From positions 62,001-126,000 of the forward strand of contig CAYVVT010000001.1 of the NCBI GenBank assembly GCA_964454335.1: a stretch of 64,000 bases of DNA, read 5' to 3'. Below, one piece after another: positions 24,111-33,091 of this stretch. Position 1 is the first letter of the stretch; every line of letters starts with the position of its first letter. Under the pieces are notes generated by a model that saw only the letters and a program-made list of their open reading frames with translations, was not told where the DNA came from and made no database searches. The DNA is from CAYVVT01 sp964454335. Its GTDB lineage: Bacteria > Fidelibacterota > UBA8477 > JABMPR01. Position numbers and translations under genes: made by a program.

Positions 24111-27100
24111 ATGAGAACACTGAAGACAAGTCTGATCATCCTTACAGTAGCGCTACTGGCCAGTCATAGTTTTGGACAGGAATGGTCCGCCCTGGGCCCC
24201 ATGTCCAGCAATTTCTACGATGTGGCCATCAGCCCCCATGATGCTGATCATCGCCTTACGGCATTCAACAACACCCTCTGGAATTCAGAGGATGGAGGCA
24301 ACACCTGGGACGTACTCTGGTCCGCCGATGGGGACAATTCCCAATATGTCCAGATCAGACAGGTGGAATTCGATGCAAATGATGCAGCGACCATCTATTT
24401 CATAACCAAGATCAGCTGGGATCCGAATGCACCCCAGAACGGATTACAAAGATCTGTGGATGGCGGTGAGACCTTCAGCCAGATCCACACTGCTCCAATC
24501 ACGGGCTATTATATTCATCCTGTCACCGGGAAGATGTGGACATTCAAGGACGGCGATTCAGGAAATTTATATGAGTCGGCTGACGATGGTGAAACCTGGA
24601 CCCAGCTTACCGGTCAGCCCAACCGGATCCAGGATTTCAGTGTCGACCTCGGCGATGACGATATCCTTTATGCCGGGACCTGGTATGGTCTGTACCGTTC
24701 CCTGGATGGTGGATCTGCCTGGGACCAGATCGCGCATATCGACAAGAACGTCGAGCTCGTCGTGCCACATCCCACAGCAGCAGGGAAGGTCTATAGCGCC
24801 TATCGTGATTACACGGAGGGCGAGATGACAAAGGTCTCCAGCGACTCCGGCTCCACCTGGACCATCATCGATCTGCCTTACAATGACTATGTGGTGGACC
24901 GGGTTCATTTCATCGAATTCGGCAGCGACCCGAACAACATTTACATGGTTGAAACCAATGAGGTTTTCATTTCCCATGATGGCGGACTGACCTGGTCCAC
25001 CACTGTATTTGAAGAACAGGATTACTGGTACGCCATGGGCATGGCGGTGAACGTCCATACGGATCTCGAAGTCATCGCCGTCTCCGAACAGGGCTCTGTT
25101 CGATCCCTGGATGGTGGCGATACCTGGGGGAAATTCCAGATCACATCCGGCAGCGTGGATGAGATTGCTACAGTAACAAGTGAGGATGGCTATCATGTGT
25201 ATGCCGGGGGTTCCTATGGCGTCAATCGATATGATTCCGGAACCGGATCCTGGATGGATTACACAACCCCCGGTATTATGGGTGTCGAGGTAAGGGCGCT
25301 GGCAACCGATCCCAGCATGCCCGAACTGCTGTTGAATTTCCGCCGGAATGCCATCAATAATGCCTTGCTTTACCGCAGCACGGATATGGGCGGAAGCGAG
25401 TCCCTGGCCTGGGATAACATGAGTTATCTCGGCGGCCCCCCTACCGAGCTGGTGAACGATCCACTGAATCCCGGTATCTTCTATGCCACCACCTGGTGGG
25501 AAAACGTTCCCGGTGAAGTACTCAAGTCAACAGACTTTGGCGAGACCTGGAACGTGGTTGATGGCGAGAACAACAACCACAATGCCATCACCGATGTCGT
25601 TGTCGATTATCAGAACGATGGTACCGTGTACACCTTCGGTGACGGCCCGGTGGCCGTATCACACGATGGAGGTGAGACCTGGGAAAGTGCCGCCGGTGAT
25701 CTGCCCTTCGAGGGTGTCTGGGACGGCTCAATCAACCCCTTTGACGGCGGCAATCTCATCGTCGCCATTGAATCCGGCCTGTACGGTACCTATGACGGCG
25801 GATCTACCTGGACCCAGATCGACGCGAGCTGGTGCAAACGGATTGAGTTCAGCCCCTACATCCCCGGCGTAGTCTCTGCCATCACACAGGACGACGATCT
25901 TCTCATGTCGTTTGACGGCGGCGACACCTGGGCCGGTTACCAGGGCGATATGCCGGCAGCGACCCTCAACGACCTGACATTCTCAGTGACCGGCAATGAA
26001 CTCCTGGTAGCTACCCGCGGCCAGGGTGTCTATGTGAATGTCATGGATATCAGCTCCGTGGCACCTTCGAATTTGAATGCCGTTGTGGACGGTTTTAATG
26101 TCACCCTGAGCTGGGACGGTGTAGAGCTCGCCACGGCTTACCGTATCTATCGCGACGGAGAGGTCATCGCCGAAGTGGACGCGGGGACCACCAACTATTA
26201 TGATTATTATCTGCTACCCGGCAGCTATGAGTACCACGTGAGCACACTCATCTCCGGTATCGAGGCCGGTTTCTCCGCCCCGGTAGCGGCCACCATCAAT
26301 GTGAATGAACTCCCGGCTCCGGTCGAGCTCAACACAGAAGTCCAGGATTATAATGACGTGGTCCTGGGATGGGACGCACCGGAAGTAGCTCCGGTGTCCG
26401 ACTGGCTGCATTATGACAGCGGTAACATCAGCGGCACCTACAATGCCTGGATGGGCAGCACCTACGACCTTGCCATCAAATTCGACCCCGAAGACCTGGC
26501 CGCCTATGATGGTCTTCAGCTGACCCAGATCAAGTTCGTTCCAGCCAACGAGTTCGGGACCTACAACCTCAAAGTCTGGACGGGCGATAACAGTGAAACC
26601 CTAGTCTACGAACAGGTAGTAAACGACTTCAGCCTGGGCGTATGGAATACCGTAGCCCTTGAGACTCCCTACGTCATCGATGCCTCACAGACCCTGACCT
26701 TCGGGTTCTCGGTCAACTTCTTCGGCGGCGACGCCTTCACCTATGATGAAGGTCCAGCGGTTGAACATGGATACAGCGACCTGGTGGGTCTTGGCGGGAC
26801 CTGGTACGACCTGAATGAAGGCTTCTACATCGATGCCAATCTCAATATTCAGGGTTTGGTGGAATCCCCCGCTCAGCGCGAGGGCCGCATGACGCTGAAC
26901 CGCCACCTGCGTGAAACACTGGAGGACTTCAACGTCTACCGTGATGGTCTCGTGGTCGGATCCACCGGCTCAGCCGAGGTCATGACCTACTCGGATGAGG
27001 ATGTCGACTTCGCATCCTACGACTATGCAGTAACAGCCGTATATGATACCGGTGAGTCCCTGCCTTCGAACATCAGTCACATCGACGTCATCAGCCCCTA

Positions 27101-30100
27101 CATCCCACCGGTGGACGTCTTTGCCACCCAGGTAGCCTACCACGACGCCGTGGTGACCTGGGATGCCCCGGAATTCTCCGGTCCTCAGACCGTGCTGCAG
27201 TATGACTCCGGTAACTACGCCGGCGCCTTCAACTCCTTCATGGGCGGCAATTATGACCTGGCCGTGAAGTGGGATGGTTCAGACCTCACAGAGTACGACG
27301 GACAATCGCTAACCACAGTTAGCTTCATTCCCGTAAACGCCGGTGCGACTTACACCCTGAAGATCTGGACTGGGGACGCGGGTGATAATCTGGTGTATGA
27401 AGAAGCCCTGAGCGGCTTCACCACCGGAGAATGGAATGACTTTACGCTCTCCACACCAATTATCGTCGATGACAGCCAGGCGCTCTATGTCGGATTCAAC
27501 GTATCCTGGTTCGGCGGCGACGGCTTCAGCTATGACGAAGGTCCCGCCGTACGGCCCGGCTATTCTGGCCTGCTGAACATGGGCGGTACCTGGTACAATC
27601 TTTACGATGCCATCTACGTGGACGCGAATCTGAATATCCACGCTACCGTTGAGGGCGAAGCCGTACATCCGGAAGTGACTGCCTACAAGGTCTATCGGGA
27701 TTCGGAAGAAGTCGGTACTGTTGAAGCAACAGCTGAACTCGAGTATACGGACACGGGTCTGAGCTTCGGTCCGCATGACTATAATGTGACTGCCGTTTAC
27801 GATGCACATGAATCAGTGTATTCTGAGACTTTCGTCCTGGATATGTACAACCCCTACGAACCGCCTGTGAACCTCATGGCCGAGCAGACGGCCTATACCG
27901 AGGTCCAGCTTGCCTGGGAAGCCCCTGTCTTCCCCGGGAACTTCGAGGAATTGCGCTATGACGATGGTGAGGTCGCCGGGACATACAACGCCTGGATGGG
28001 CAGCACCTATGACATGGCCATCAAGTACGAAGCGGCCGACCTGGCTGCCTTCGACGGTCTCGAGCTGACGGAGATCGGTTTCATTCCCGTCAACGATCTG
28101 GCCACCTACACCCTGAAGGTCTGGACCGGAGATAACGGTGAGAATACCGTAGTCTCTCAGGCCATCACTGAATTCGTTGAGGACGAGTGGAATGTCTTCA
28201 CGCTGGAGACAGCGCACACCATCGATGCTTCCCAGGCCCTCTACCTTGGTTTCACCATTGAATTCTTCGGTGGCGACGCCTTCACCTATGACGCCGGACC
28301 CGGTGTCACTGGCTACGGTGGTCTGGTGGGCATGGGCGGAACCTGGTACAGTCTCATGGATGGCTTCTATATTGATGCCAATCTCAACATTTCCGGTTAC
28401 ATCCCGGTGGAAGGTCTGCCGGTACCTGTCCTCAGCGCTTACAATATCTATCGCGATGATGAGATCATCGCAACCTTGGACAGTCTGACAACGGATCACC
28501 TGGACACCGGTCTGGAGTTCGGCGATCACGTTTGGGCAGTCACTGCACAGTACGGAGAGAATGAATCCGTGATCAGTGAGCCGGTGAGCCTCCACCTGGT
28601 TAATCCCTATCTGCCGCCAGTTCAGGTTACGACTGCGCAAGTCGATGTTCGTGACGTGGAGGTGAGCTGGACTGCCCCGAGCTTCCCCGATCTCGTGCAT
28701 GATATGCGCTACGACAGTGGTGTTCACAGCCAGACTGCCTCGGTATTCTCCGGTGGTCTGTATGAGTTCGCGATCAAGTACGACCCTGCGGACCTGGAAG
28801 ATTACGATGGGACCGCGTTGACCCATATCAGCTTCATCCCTGTGAATGAGTTCGCCACCTACACCCTCAAGGTGTGGAGCGGTACCGATGGTGAGACGGT
28901 CCTGGTTGACCAGGTCATCGCTGATTTCACTCTGAATGACTGGAATGAGGTCGCCCTTGAGACCGAGATCATCATCGATGCTTCCCAGACCTATTACTTC
29001 GGCTATACGGCCAACGTCATCAGTGGCGATGTCTGCAGTCTGGATGAAGGACCGGCAATACGCCCCGGTTACAGCAATCTGCTGGCCATGGGCGGCTGGT
29101 GGTACACGGTGGCGGATCTGGGCTATGATGCCAATCTTAACATCGTTGTCAACCTGTTAGAGGAGGCTGATCCACCGGCGATCACAGGCTACAATGTCTA
29201 TCGTGATGATGCACAGATCGCCACAATCGAGGACCTAGGCACATTTTCATACACCGACAGTGGTCTTGAATTCGGTACTTATGCCTATACCGTTACCACC
29301 CAGTACGATGTCAATGAATCACCCGCCTCTCCCATGGCTTACGCCACCCTGGAAGATCCCTATCACGCACCGATGAACCTGACAGCTTCTGCCGAAGGTG
29401 ATGCCGTGAGCCTGAGTTGGGAAATGCCCCAGGATGTGAGCAACCTGCACTGGGACAGCGGTGAGAACCATGACGGCATCGGCGTCATCGGTGGCGGTAA
29501 CATTATGGGCGCCGCCCGCTGGGAACCGGCCATGCTCACTGATATCCACGGTCATGAACTGCGCACCATCCGCTTCTTCATCCGCGATGACTACGATGTG
29601 AACATCAAGGTCTGGACGGGTGAACTGGCCGAAACCCTGCTGTACGAGCAGGAGGTTGAGACTGTCACACCCATGGCCTGGAATGAGATCGATCTTTCCG
29701 AACCTGTCACTGTGGATTCAGCTGGCTGGTTCTGGATCGGTTATGAGATCCTGAACACGGTTGATGAAACCTGGCCGCTGGGTGTGGATCAGGGACCGGC
29801 TGCAGAAATGTACGGTGACCTGGTCTCCGTGGATGACGGTGCCACCTGGCTGGTGCTCTCGTGGAACGGCTTCGATGCGAATGTCAACATCCAGGGTGTC
29901 GTCTGGGATGACCTGGGCAATCGGGCCACCATCACACCCGATGTGAATACTGATTCCCACAGTTTCGATCCCACGCAGAGTGCTGGTGTACTAAGCGGAA
30001 CCGCAGATTTTGCCAGTCGTGAAAACCGCTGGGACGTTGGCATCACCGGATTCAAGATCTATCGTGATGGTGAAGAGATCGACTATCTCCTGGAAGGCAA

Positions 30101-30533
30101 CATCCGTAGTTACACCGACGAATTCACCGTTGGTGGCACCTTCACCTACAGCTACGAAGTGGTTGCGGTCTATGAGGGTGATGTCGATTCACCAGCGAGT
30201 GATCCCGTTGAGATCGAGATCGTGGTGGTGGGTGTCGATGAATTGATGGTTCCTGAGCGTACGGAGCTTCTGGGTAACTATCCTAACCCATTCAATCCTG
30301 TCACCGTCATCCGATACAATCTCCATGAAGCCCAGGATATCAGGCTCACCGTGTACAATCTCATTGGACAGCAGGTAGCCACCCTGGTCTCAGGAGAGCA
30401 GGCCGCAGGCAGGTACGAGGTACGCTGGGATGGTTTGAACCATTCGGGTGTTCCCCTGGCGGGCGGTATGTACATCTATCGCTTCGAGACTGCTGATTAC
30501 AGCAAGACGATGAAGATGATGTATCTGAAATAG
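24111..30533 (+). CDS. Giant secreted protein: BNR/sortilin-like propeller, five tandem modules, T9SS-type sorting domain
   Basis: The protein has about 2,140 residues. Residues 1-22 form a signal peptide (LKTSLIILTVALLASHSFGQ). Residues about 25-645 form a beta-propeller made of repeated 'S.DGG.TW' BNR/VPS10-like blades. A fibronectin-III-like stretch follows. From residue about 767 come five modules of about 250 residues each, starting at 767, 1030, 1282, 1533 and 1780. Each has a beta-sandwich (YDSG...YNAWMGSTYDLAIK...YTLKVWTGDN...FYIDANLNI) and a FnIII-like part (YNVYRD...). The end (about 2052-2140) is the sorting domain with YPNPFNPVTVIRYNL and a final MMYLK. No catalytic residues were recognised; an adhesive or binding role is likely. 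ATG 24111 has GTGGAGAA upstream. Confidence 0.9.
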   Translation: MRTLKTSLIILTVALLASHSFGQEWSALGPMSSNFYDVAISPHDADHRLTAFNNTLWNSEDGGNTWDVLWSADGDNSQYVQIRQVEFDANDAATIYFITKISWDPNAPQNGLQRSVDGGETFSQIHTAPITGYYIHPVTGKMWTFKDGDSGNLYESADDGETWTQLTGQPNRIQDFSVDLGDDDILYAGTWYGLYRSLDGGSAWDQIAHIDKNVELVVPHPTAAGKVYSAYRDYTEGEMTKVSSDSGSTWTIIDLPYNDYVVDRVHFIEFGSDPNNIYMVETNEVFISHDGGLTWSTTVFEEQDYWYAMGMAVNVHTDLEVIAVSEQGSVRSLDGGDTWGKFQITSGSVDEIATVTSEDGYHVYAGGSYGVNRYDSGTGSWMDYTTPGIMGVEVRALATDPSMPELLLNFRRNAINNALLYRSTDMGGSESLAWDNMSYLGGPPTELVNDPLNPGIFYATTWWENVPGEVLKSTDFGETWNVVDGENNNHNAITDVVVDYQNDGTVYTFGDGPVAVSHDGGETWESAAGDLPFEGVWDGSINPFDGGNLIVAIESGLYGTYDGGSTWTQIDASWCKRIEFSPYIPGVVSAITQDDDLLMSFDGGDTWAGYQGDMPAATLNDLTFSVTGNELLVATRGQGVYVNVMDISSVAPSNLNAVVDGFNVTLSWDGVELATAYRIYRDGEVIAEVDAGTTNYYDYYLLPGSYEYHVSTLISGIEAGFSAPVAATINVNELPAPVELNTEVQDYNDVVLGWDAPEVAPVSDWLHYDSGNISGTYNAWMGSTYDLAIKFDPEDLAAYDGLQLTQIKFVPANEFGTYNLKVWTGDNSETLVYEQVVNDFSLGVWNTVALETPYVIDASQTLTFGFSVNFFGGDAFTYDEGPAVEHGYSDLVGLGGTWYDLNEGFYIDANLNIQGLVESPAQREGRMTLNRHLRETLEDFNVYRDGLVVGSTGSAEVMTYSDEDVDFASYDYAVTAVYDTGESLPSNISHIDVISPYIPPVDVFATQVAYHDAVVTWDAPEFSGPQTVLQYDSGNYAGAFNSFMGGNYDLAVKWDGSDLTEYDGQSLTTVSFIPVNAGATYTLKIWTGDAGDNLVYEEALSGFTTGEWNDFTLSTPIIVDDSQALYVGFNVSWFGGDGFSYDEGPAVRPGYSGLLNMGGTWYNLYDAIYVDANLNIHATVEGEAVHPEVTAYKVYRDSEEVGTVEATAELEYTDTGLSFGPHDYNVTAVYDAHESVYSETFVLDMYNPYEPPVNLMAEQTAYTEVQLAWEAPVFPGNFEELRYDDGEVAGTYNAWMGSTYDMAIKYEAADLAAFDGLELTEIGFIPVNDLATYTLKVWTGDNGENTVVSQAITEFVEDEWNVFTLETAHTIDASQALYLGFTIEFFGGDAFTYDAGPGVTGYGGLVGMGGTWYSLMDGFYIDANLNISGYIPVEGLPVPVLSAYNIYRDDEIIATLDSLTTDHLDTGLEFGDHVWAVTAQYGENESVISEPVSLHLVNPYLPPVQVTTAQVDVRDVEVSWTAPSFPDLVHDMRYDSGVHSQTASVFSGGLYEFAIKYDPADLEDYDGTALTHISFIPVNEFATYTLKVWSGTDGETVLVDQVIADFTLNDWNEVALETEIIIDASQTYYFGYTANVISGDVCSLDEGPAIRPGYSNLLAMGGWWYTVADLGYDANLNIVVNLLEEADPPAITGYNVYRDDAQIATIEDLGTFSYTDSGLEFGTYAYTVTTQYDVNESPASPMAYATLEDPYHAPMNLTASAEGDAVSLSWEMPQDVSNLHWDSGENHDGIGVIGGGNIMGAARWEPAMLTDIHGHELRTIRFFIRDDYDVNIKVWTGELAETLLYEQEVETVTPMAWNEIDLSEPVTVDSAGWFWIGYEILNTVDETWPLGVDQGPAAEMYGDLVSVDDGATWLVLSWNGFDANVNIQGVVWDDLGNRATITPDVNTDSHSFDPTQSAGVLSGTADFASRENRWDVGITGFKIYRDGEEIDYLLEGNIRSYTDEFTVGGTFTYSYEVVAVYEGDVDSPASDPVEIEIVVVGVDELMVPERTELLGNYPNPFNPVTVIRYNLHEAQDIRLTVYNLIGQQVATLVSGEQAAGRYEVRWDGLNHSGVPLAGGMYIYRFETADYSKTMKMMYLK
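26400..29930 (+). repeat. Five tandem coding modules of about 750 bp
   Basis: The module starts (the YDSG-type codons) lie at about 26411, 27201, 27957, 28709 and 29450, giving a period of 740-790 bp. Modules 1 and 3 share near-identical nucleotide runs such as GCCTGGATGGGCAGCACCTA; module 5 is the most divergent. This points to serial duplication within the gene, with possible ongoing recombination between copies. Confidence 0.85.
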
Positions 30534-30570
30534 ACATGATTCCCTGGCTTTCATAGCCTGGAATGGTACA

Positions 30571-30600
30571 AAGCCCCGGTTCGTCCGGGGCTTTTGCTTT
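30571..30600 (+). terminator. Terminator after the giant protein gene, usable from both sides
   Basis: The stem AAGCCCCGG/CCGGGGCTT with a 5-nt loop is followed by TTGCTTTTT, 37 bp past the stop. The Gfo/Idh gene ends on the other side at 30625, so the hairpin probably serves both convergent units. Confidence 0.85.
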
Positions 30601-30624
30601 TTACCAAGGCCTTAAAAACAGATG

Positions 30625-31617
30625 CTATTCAAACGAATAACGTAGTCCGATCTCTTCCCTGATGGCATCCATGAGTTCCATGTTGGCCAGGGTGTCGGCA
30701 TGGGTCATCTCAGGGCTCTCGATGAGACCTGCGGTCACGCAGCGCTGCACCTCCATGATCTCGTATTCAAAGCCATTCTTCAGAAAAGGTTTTTCCACCA
30801 CCTGCTCACGGGCACCATTCTCCGTGACCAGAGTGGCGGCGGTGCAGTCCCAGAACATGTCATGCATGTAGATAGCACCATCCCTGCCACTGATGCGAAA
30901 GTCATTGGCCAGACGCGCCCGGCAGGTACAGGTGAACTGGGAGATAACATCGTTGTCGAAGTGCAGGTGGACGGCATCAAACTCATCAACACCGGTATCC
31001 CCCACCAGTCCGTCAGCGGTGAATGAGTGTGGATCCGCACCCATGATCCATTGGGAGATGGCGATATTGTAGACACCCAGGTCCAGCAGGGCACCGCCGG
31101 CCAGGCCTGGATTCCACAACCGGCCCTCGGGATCGAAGGGGAATTTGAATCCGAACGTACTGTGCATAAACAGAACCTCACCGATGACCCCATCGGCCAA
31201 CCATTCGCGCACCTGGGCATAGATGGGCAGGTATCGGGTCCACAGGGCCTCCATGAGAAAGACATTGTTTTTTCGGGAAAGGTCGATAAGATCATGGGCC
31301 TGACGGGCATTCACCGTCAGCGGCTTTTCACAGAGCAGTGGTTTGCCGGCTTCTAGAACCATCCTGGCCTGCTCGTGATGGAAGTTATGCGTAGTTGCGA
31401 TGTACACGGCATCGACATCTACGCTGTCAGCGACAGCAGCATAACTATCCCCAGCCTCAGAGGCGCCATACTGATCGGCGAAGGCCTGTGCTCGGGCGAG
31501 ATCGCTGCTGGCAACGGCATGGACAACAGCTCCATCAACAACCTCCAGGGCTTGGGCGAATTTATGGGCGATCCGACCAGGGCCGATGATCCCCCACCGG
31601 AACTCTCCATGACCCAT
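30625..31617 (-). CDS. Gfo/Idh/MocA family oxidoreductase
   Basis: The 330-residue protein begins with the dinucleotide fold WGIIGPGRIAHKFAQAL, followed by the conserved EKP motif in LLCEKPLTVNARQA, LMEALWTRYLP, and GGALLDLGVYNI in the substrate half. It resembles the dihydrodiol/xylose dehydrogenase branch, reducing or oxidising sugars or cyclic polyols with NAD(P). It starts inside the stop of the Eis-like gene (TAATG, one shared base), so translation is coupled. Confidence 0.9.
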   Translation of the reverse strand: MGHGEFRWGIIGPGRIAHKFAQALEVVDGAVVHAVASSDLARAQAFADQYGASEAGDSYAAVADSVDVDAVYIATTHNFHHEQARMVLEAGKPLLCEKPLTVNARQAHDLIDLSRKNNVFLMEALWTRYLPIYAQVREWLADGVIGEVLFMHSTFGFKFPFDPEGRLWNPGLAGGALLDLGVYNIAISQWIMGADPHSFTADGLVGDTGVDEFDAVHLHFDNDVISQFTCTCRARLANDFRISGRDGAIYMHDMFWDCTAATLVTENGAREQVVEKPFLKNGFEYEIMEVQRCVTAGLIESPEMTHADTLANMELMDAIREEIGLRYSFE

Positions 31618-32858
31618 CAGTAATCCATTCCCGGGTTGGGATTCGGGAGCAGGAAGGCCTGATCCAGCGAATTCAGCAGAGATTCCGGTCCGGAAAGATC
31701 ATCCGTCACAGCCAGGCTGGTGGCAGGCAGGACACCCAGCCACATCCGGGTAAAGGCCCCAACACCTGCCTTCAGGGTCGGCAAGGAGTCATCCTTAGAT
31801 TCTGTCGTAGACGATTCTGGTCCCAGGGTCACCGTATAGCGGCCACTGACACCCTTCCAGGCGGATGCCTCCGGAACCAGCTCCTCGATGGGATCGTTCA
31901 ACTCCAGGTTGAATGAGAATGGGGTGCAATCCAGGTGTGTTCTTGATAGGCAGGTGCTCAGATCGCAGATCCGCATCTGCCAGTAGGCCCAGGCGCGGTT
32001 GGTGCTTTCGTATTTGGATTTCTCTGTCTTGGTGTAACCCCGAAAAGGATGACTGACGAGGTCCTGCATATGGATTCCCGCAGGTTCACACATTTTCACC
32101 AGGCGCACCTGGTCGCCCAGGGATTTGATAAGGGCCATCAATTCAAAGAACTGGTTCCAGCTCTGCCAGCCCATGACGATGATGCGGTATGGTCCACTCT
32201 CACCATCGCCAGGATTACCCCAGAAGAAATGGGTCAGTTCACCATTGGGGCCGTCGCAATATCCGAGCCCGAAGGCCTTCTGGTCGAACCCCGCCTCCCC
32301 CTGATAGAACTCAGGGGCTGTGATCCGTACGGCTCCATGAGGACGACGACGGTCCAGCATGGCCTGATGAATGAGCTGGAATTCATCCTTCCCCAAACGC
32401 TTCGGTACCCGGAAATCCCGGTCCACCTTGAGATCCGCCGGATCAAAACTGATCCAGTGCTGGTAGCCGCCGCTGCCGTAACCCAGGAGGTTGTAGAAGC
32501 CCTGCTCAAAGATGCCCAGAGTGCTCACTGCTGCGCCGGCCGCGGCCTCCTCGGCAATGAGTTGGGCAGTGGTGTATTGGGCCAGCCCCTGCTTCCGGGC
32601 CACACGGCTGGTGGTGACAGACGCCACCACGGAAAGGGGCAGGTCTTCATCCAGATAGCGCAATTCGCCGGGAACTGCCGTCGTAAGGCATTCCACCTCA
32701 CCCTTGAGCTCAGCTACCAGGGCCCGACCGCCACTGATAAAGATGTCCATCTGTTTTTCCTGGTGATCTTCCGTCAACCAGGCGATCTCACGCCAGATCC
32801 TGTGCACCGCATCAGCGTCTTTTTTCTGATCGTAATTACGAATGTTCGGTCGCTTCAT
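31617..32858 (-). CDS. Eis-like GNAT acetyltransferase
   Basis: The 413-residue protein fits the Eis-type length with two GNAT folds and an SCP-like C-terminal domain. The N-terminal GNAT half holds VASVTTSRVARKQGLAQYTTAQL for acetyl-CoA binding, followed by GIFEQGFYNLLGYGSG. Mycobacterial Eis acetylates amines of aminoglycosides and proteins; the substrate here is unknown. The ATG follows an upstream gap of 233 bp, so a promoter is likely there. The Gfo/Idh gene downstream shares one base with its stop. Confidence 0.85.
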   Translation of the reverse strand: MKRPNIRNYDQKKDADAVHRIWREIAWLTEDHQEKQMDIFISGGRALVAELKGEVECLTTAVPGELRYLDEDLPLSVVASVTTSRVARKQGLAQYTTAQLIAEEAAAGAAVSTLGIFEQGFYNLLGYGSGGYQHWISFDPADLKVDRDFRVPKRLGKDEFQLIHQAMLDRRRPHGAVRITAPEFYQGEAGFDQKAFGLGYCDGPNGELTHFFWGNPGDGESGPYRIIVMGWQSWNQFFELMALIKSLGDQVRLVKMCEPAGIHMQDLVSHPFRGYTKTEKSKYESTNRAWAYWQMRICDLSTCLSRTHLDCTPFSFNLELNDPIEELVPEASAWKGVSGRYTVTLGPESSTTESKDDSLPTLKAGVGAFTRMWLGVLPATSLAVTDDLSGPESLLNSLDQAFLLPNPNPGMDY

Positions 32859-33091
32859 TTTCTATATCACTCTCGAATTATGACATTGTTGTAAATGGCT
32901 TTACAGACATTGAATGTAATGTCCCGGCCCAATTGTTGGGATTGTGATCTTGGGTGTTGATTAATACTGGATCATAAGCACATGCTCCCGCATGGCGTGG
33001 AAGATAAACCAAGATTTAAAATTGAACATTGAAGAATTGGATCAGAAAAGATTTCGCGCCACAGTAAATCCCAAAGACACCCTACAGAACA

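Noticed and set aside
27813..28826. A 337-codon frame antisense to the giant protein gene
   Set aside because: It lies wholly inside the tandem-module region, has no ribosome site and its composition is the mirror of the coding strand; long antisense frames are expected in GC-rich repeats.
32049..32894. A 281-codon plus-strand frame opposite the Eis-like gene
   Set aside because: It overlaps nearly all of a clear GNAT gene on the other strand and shows no domain.
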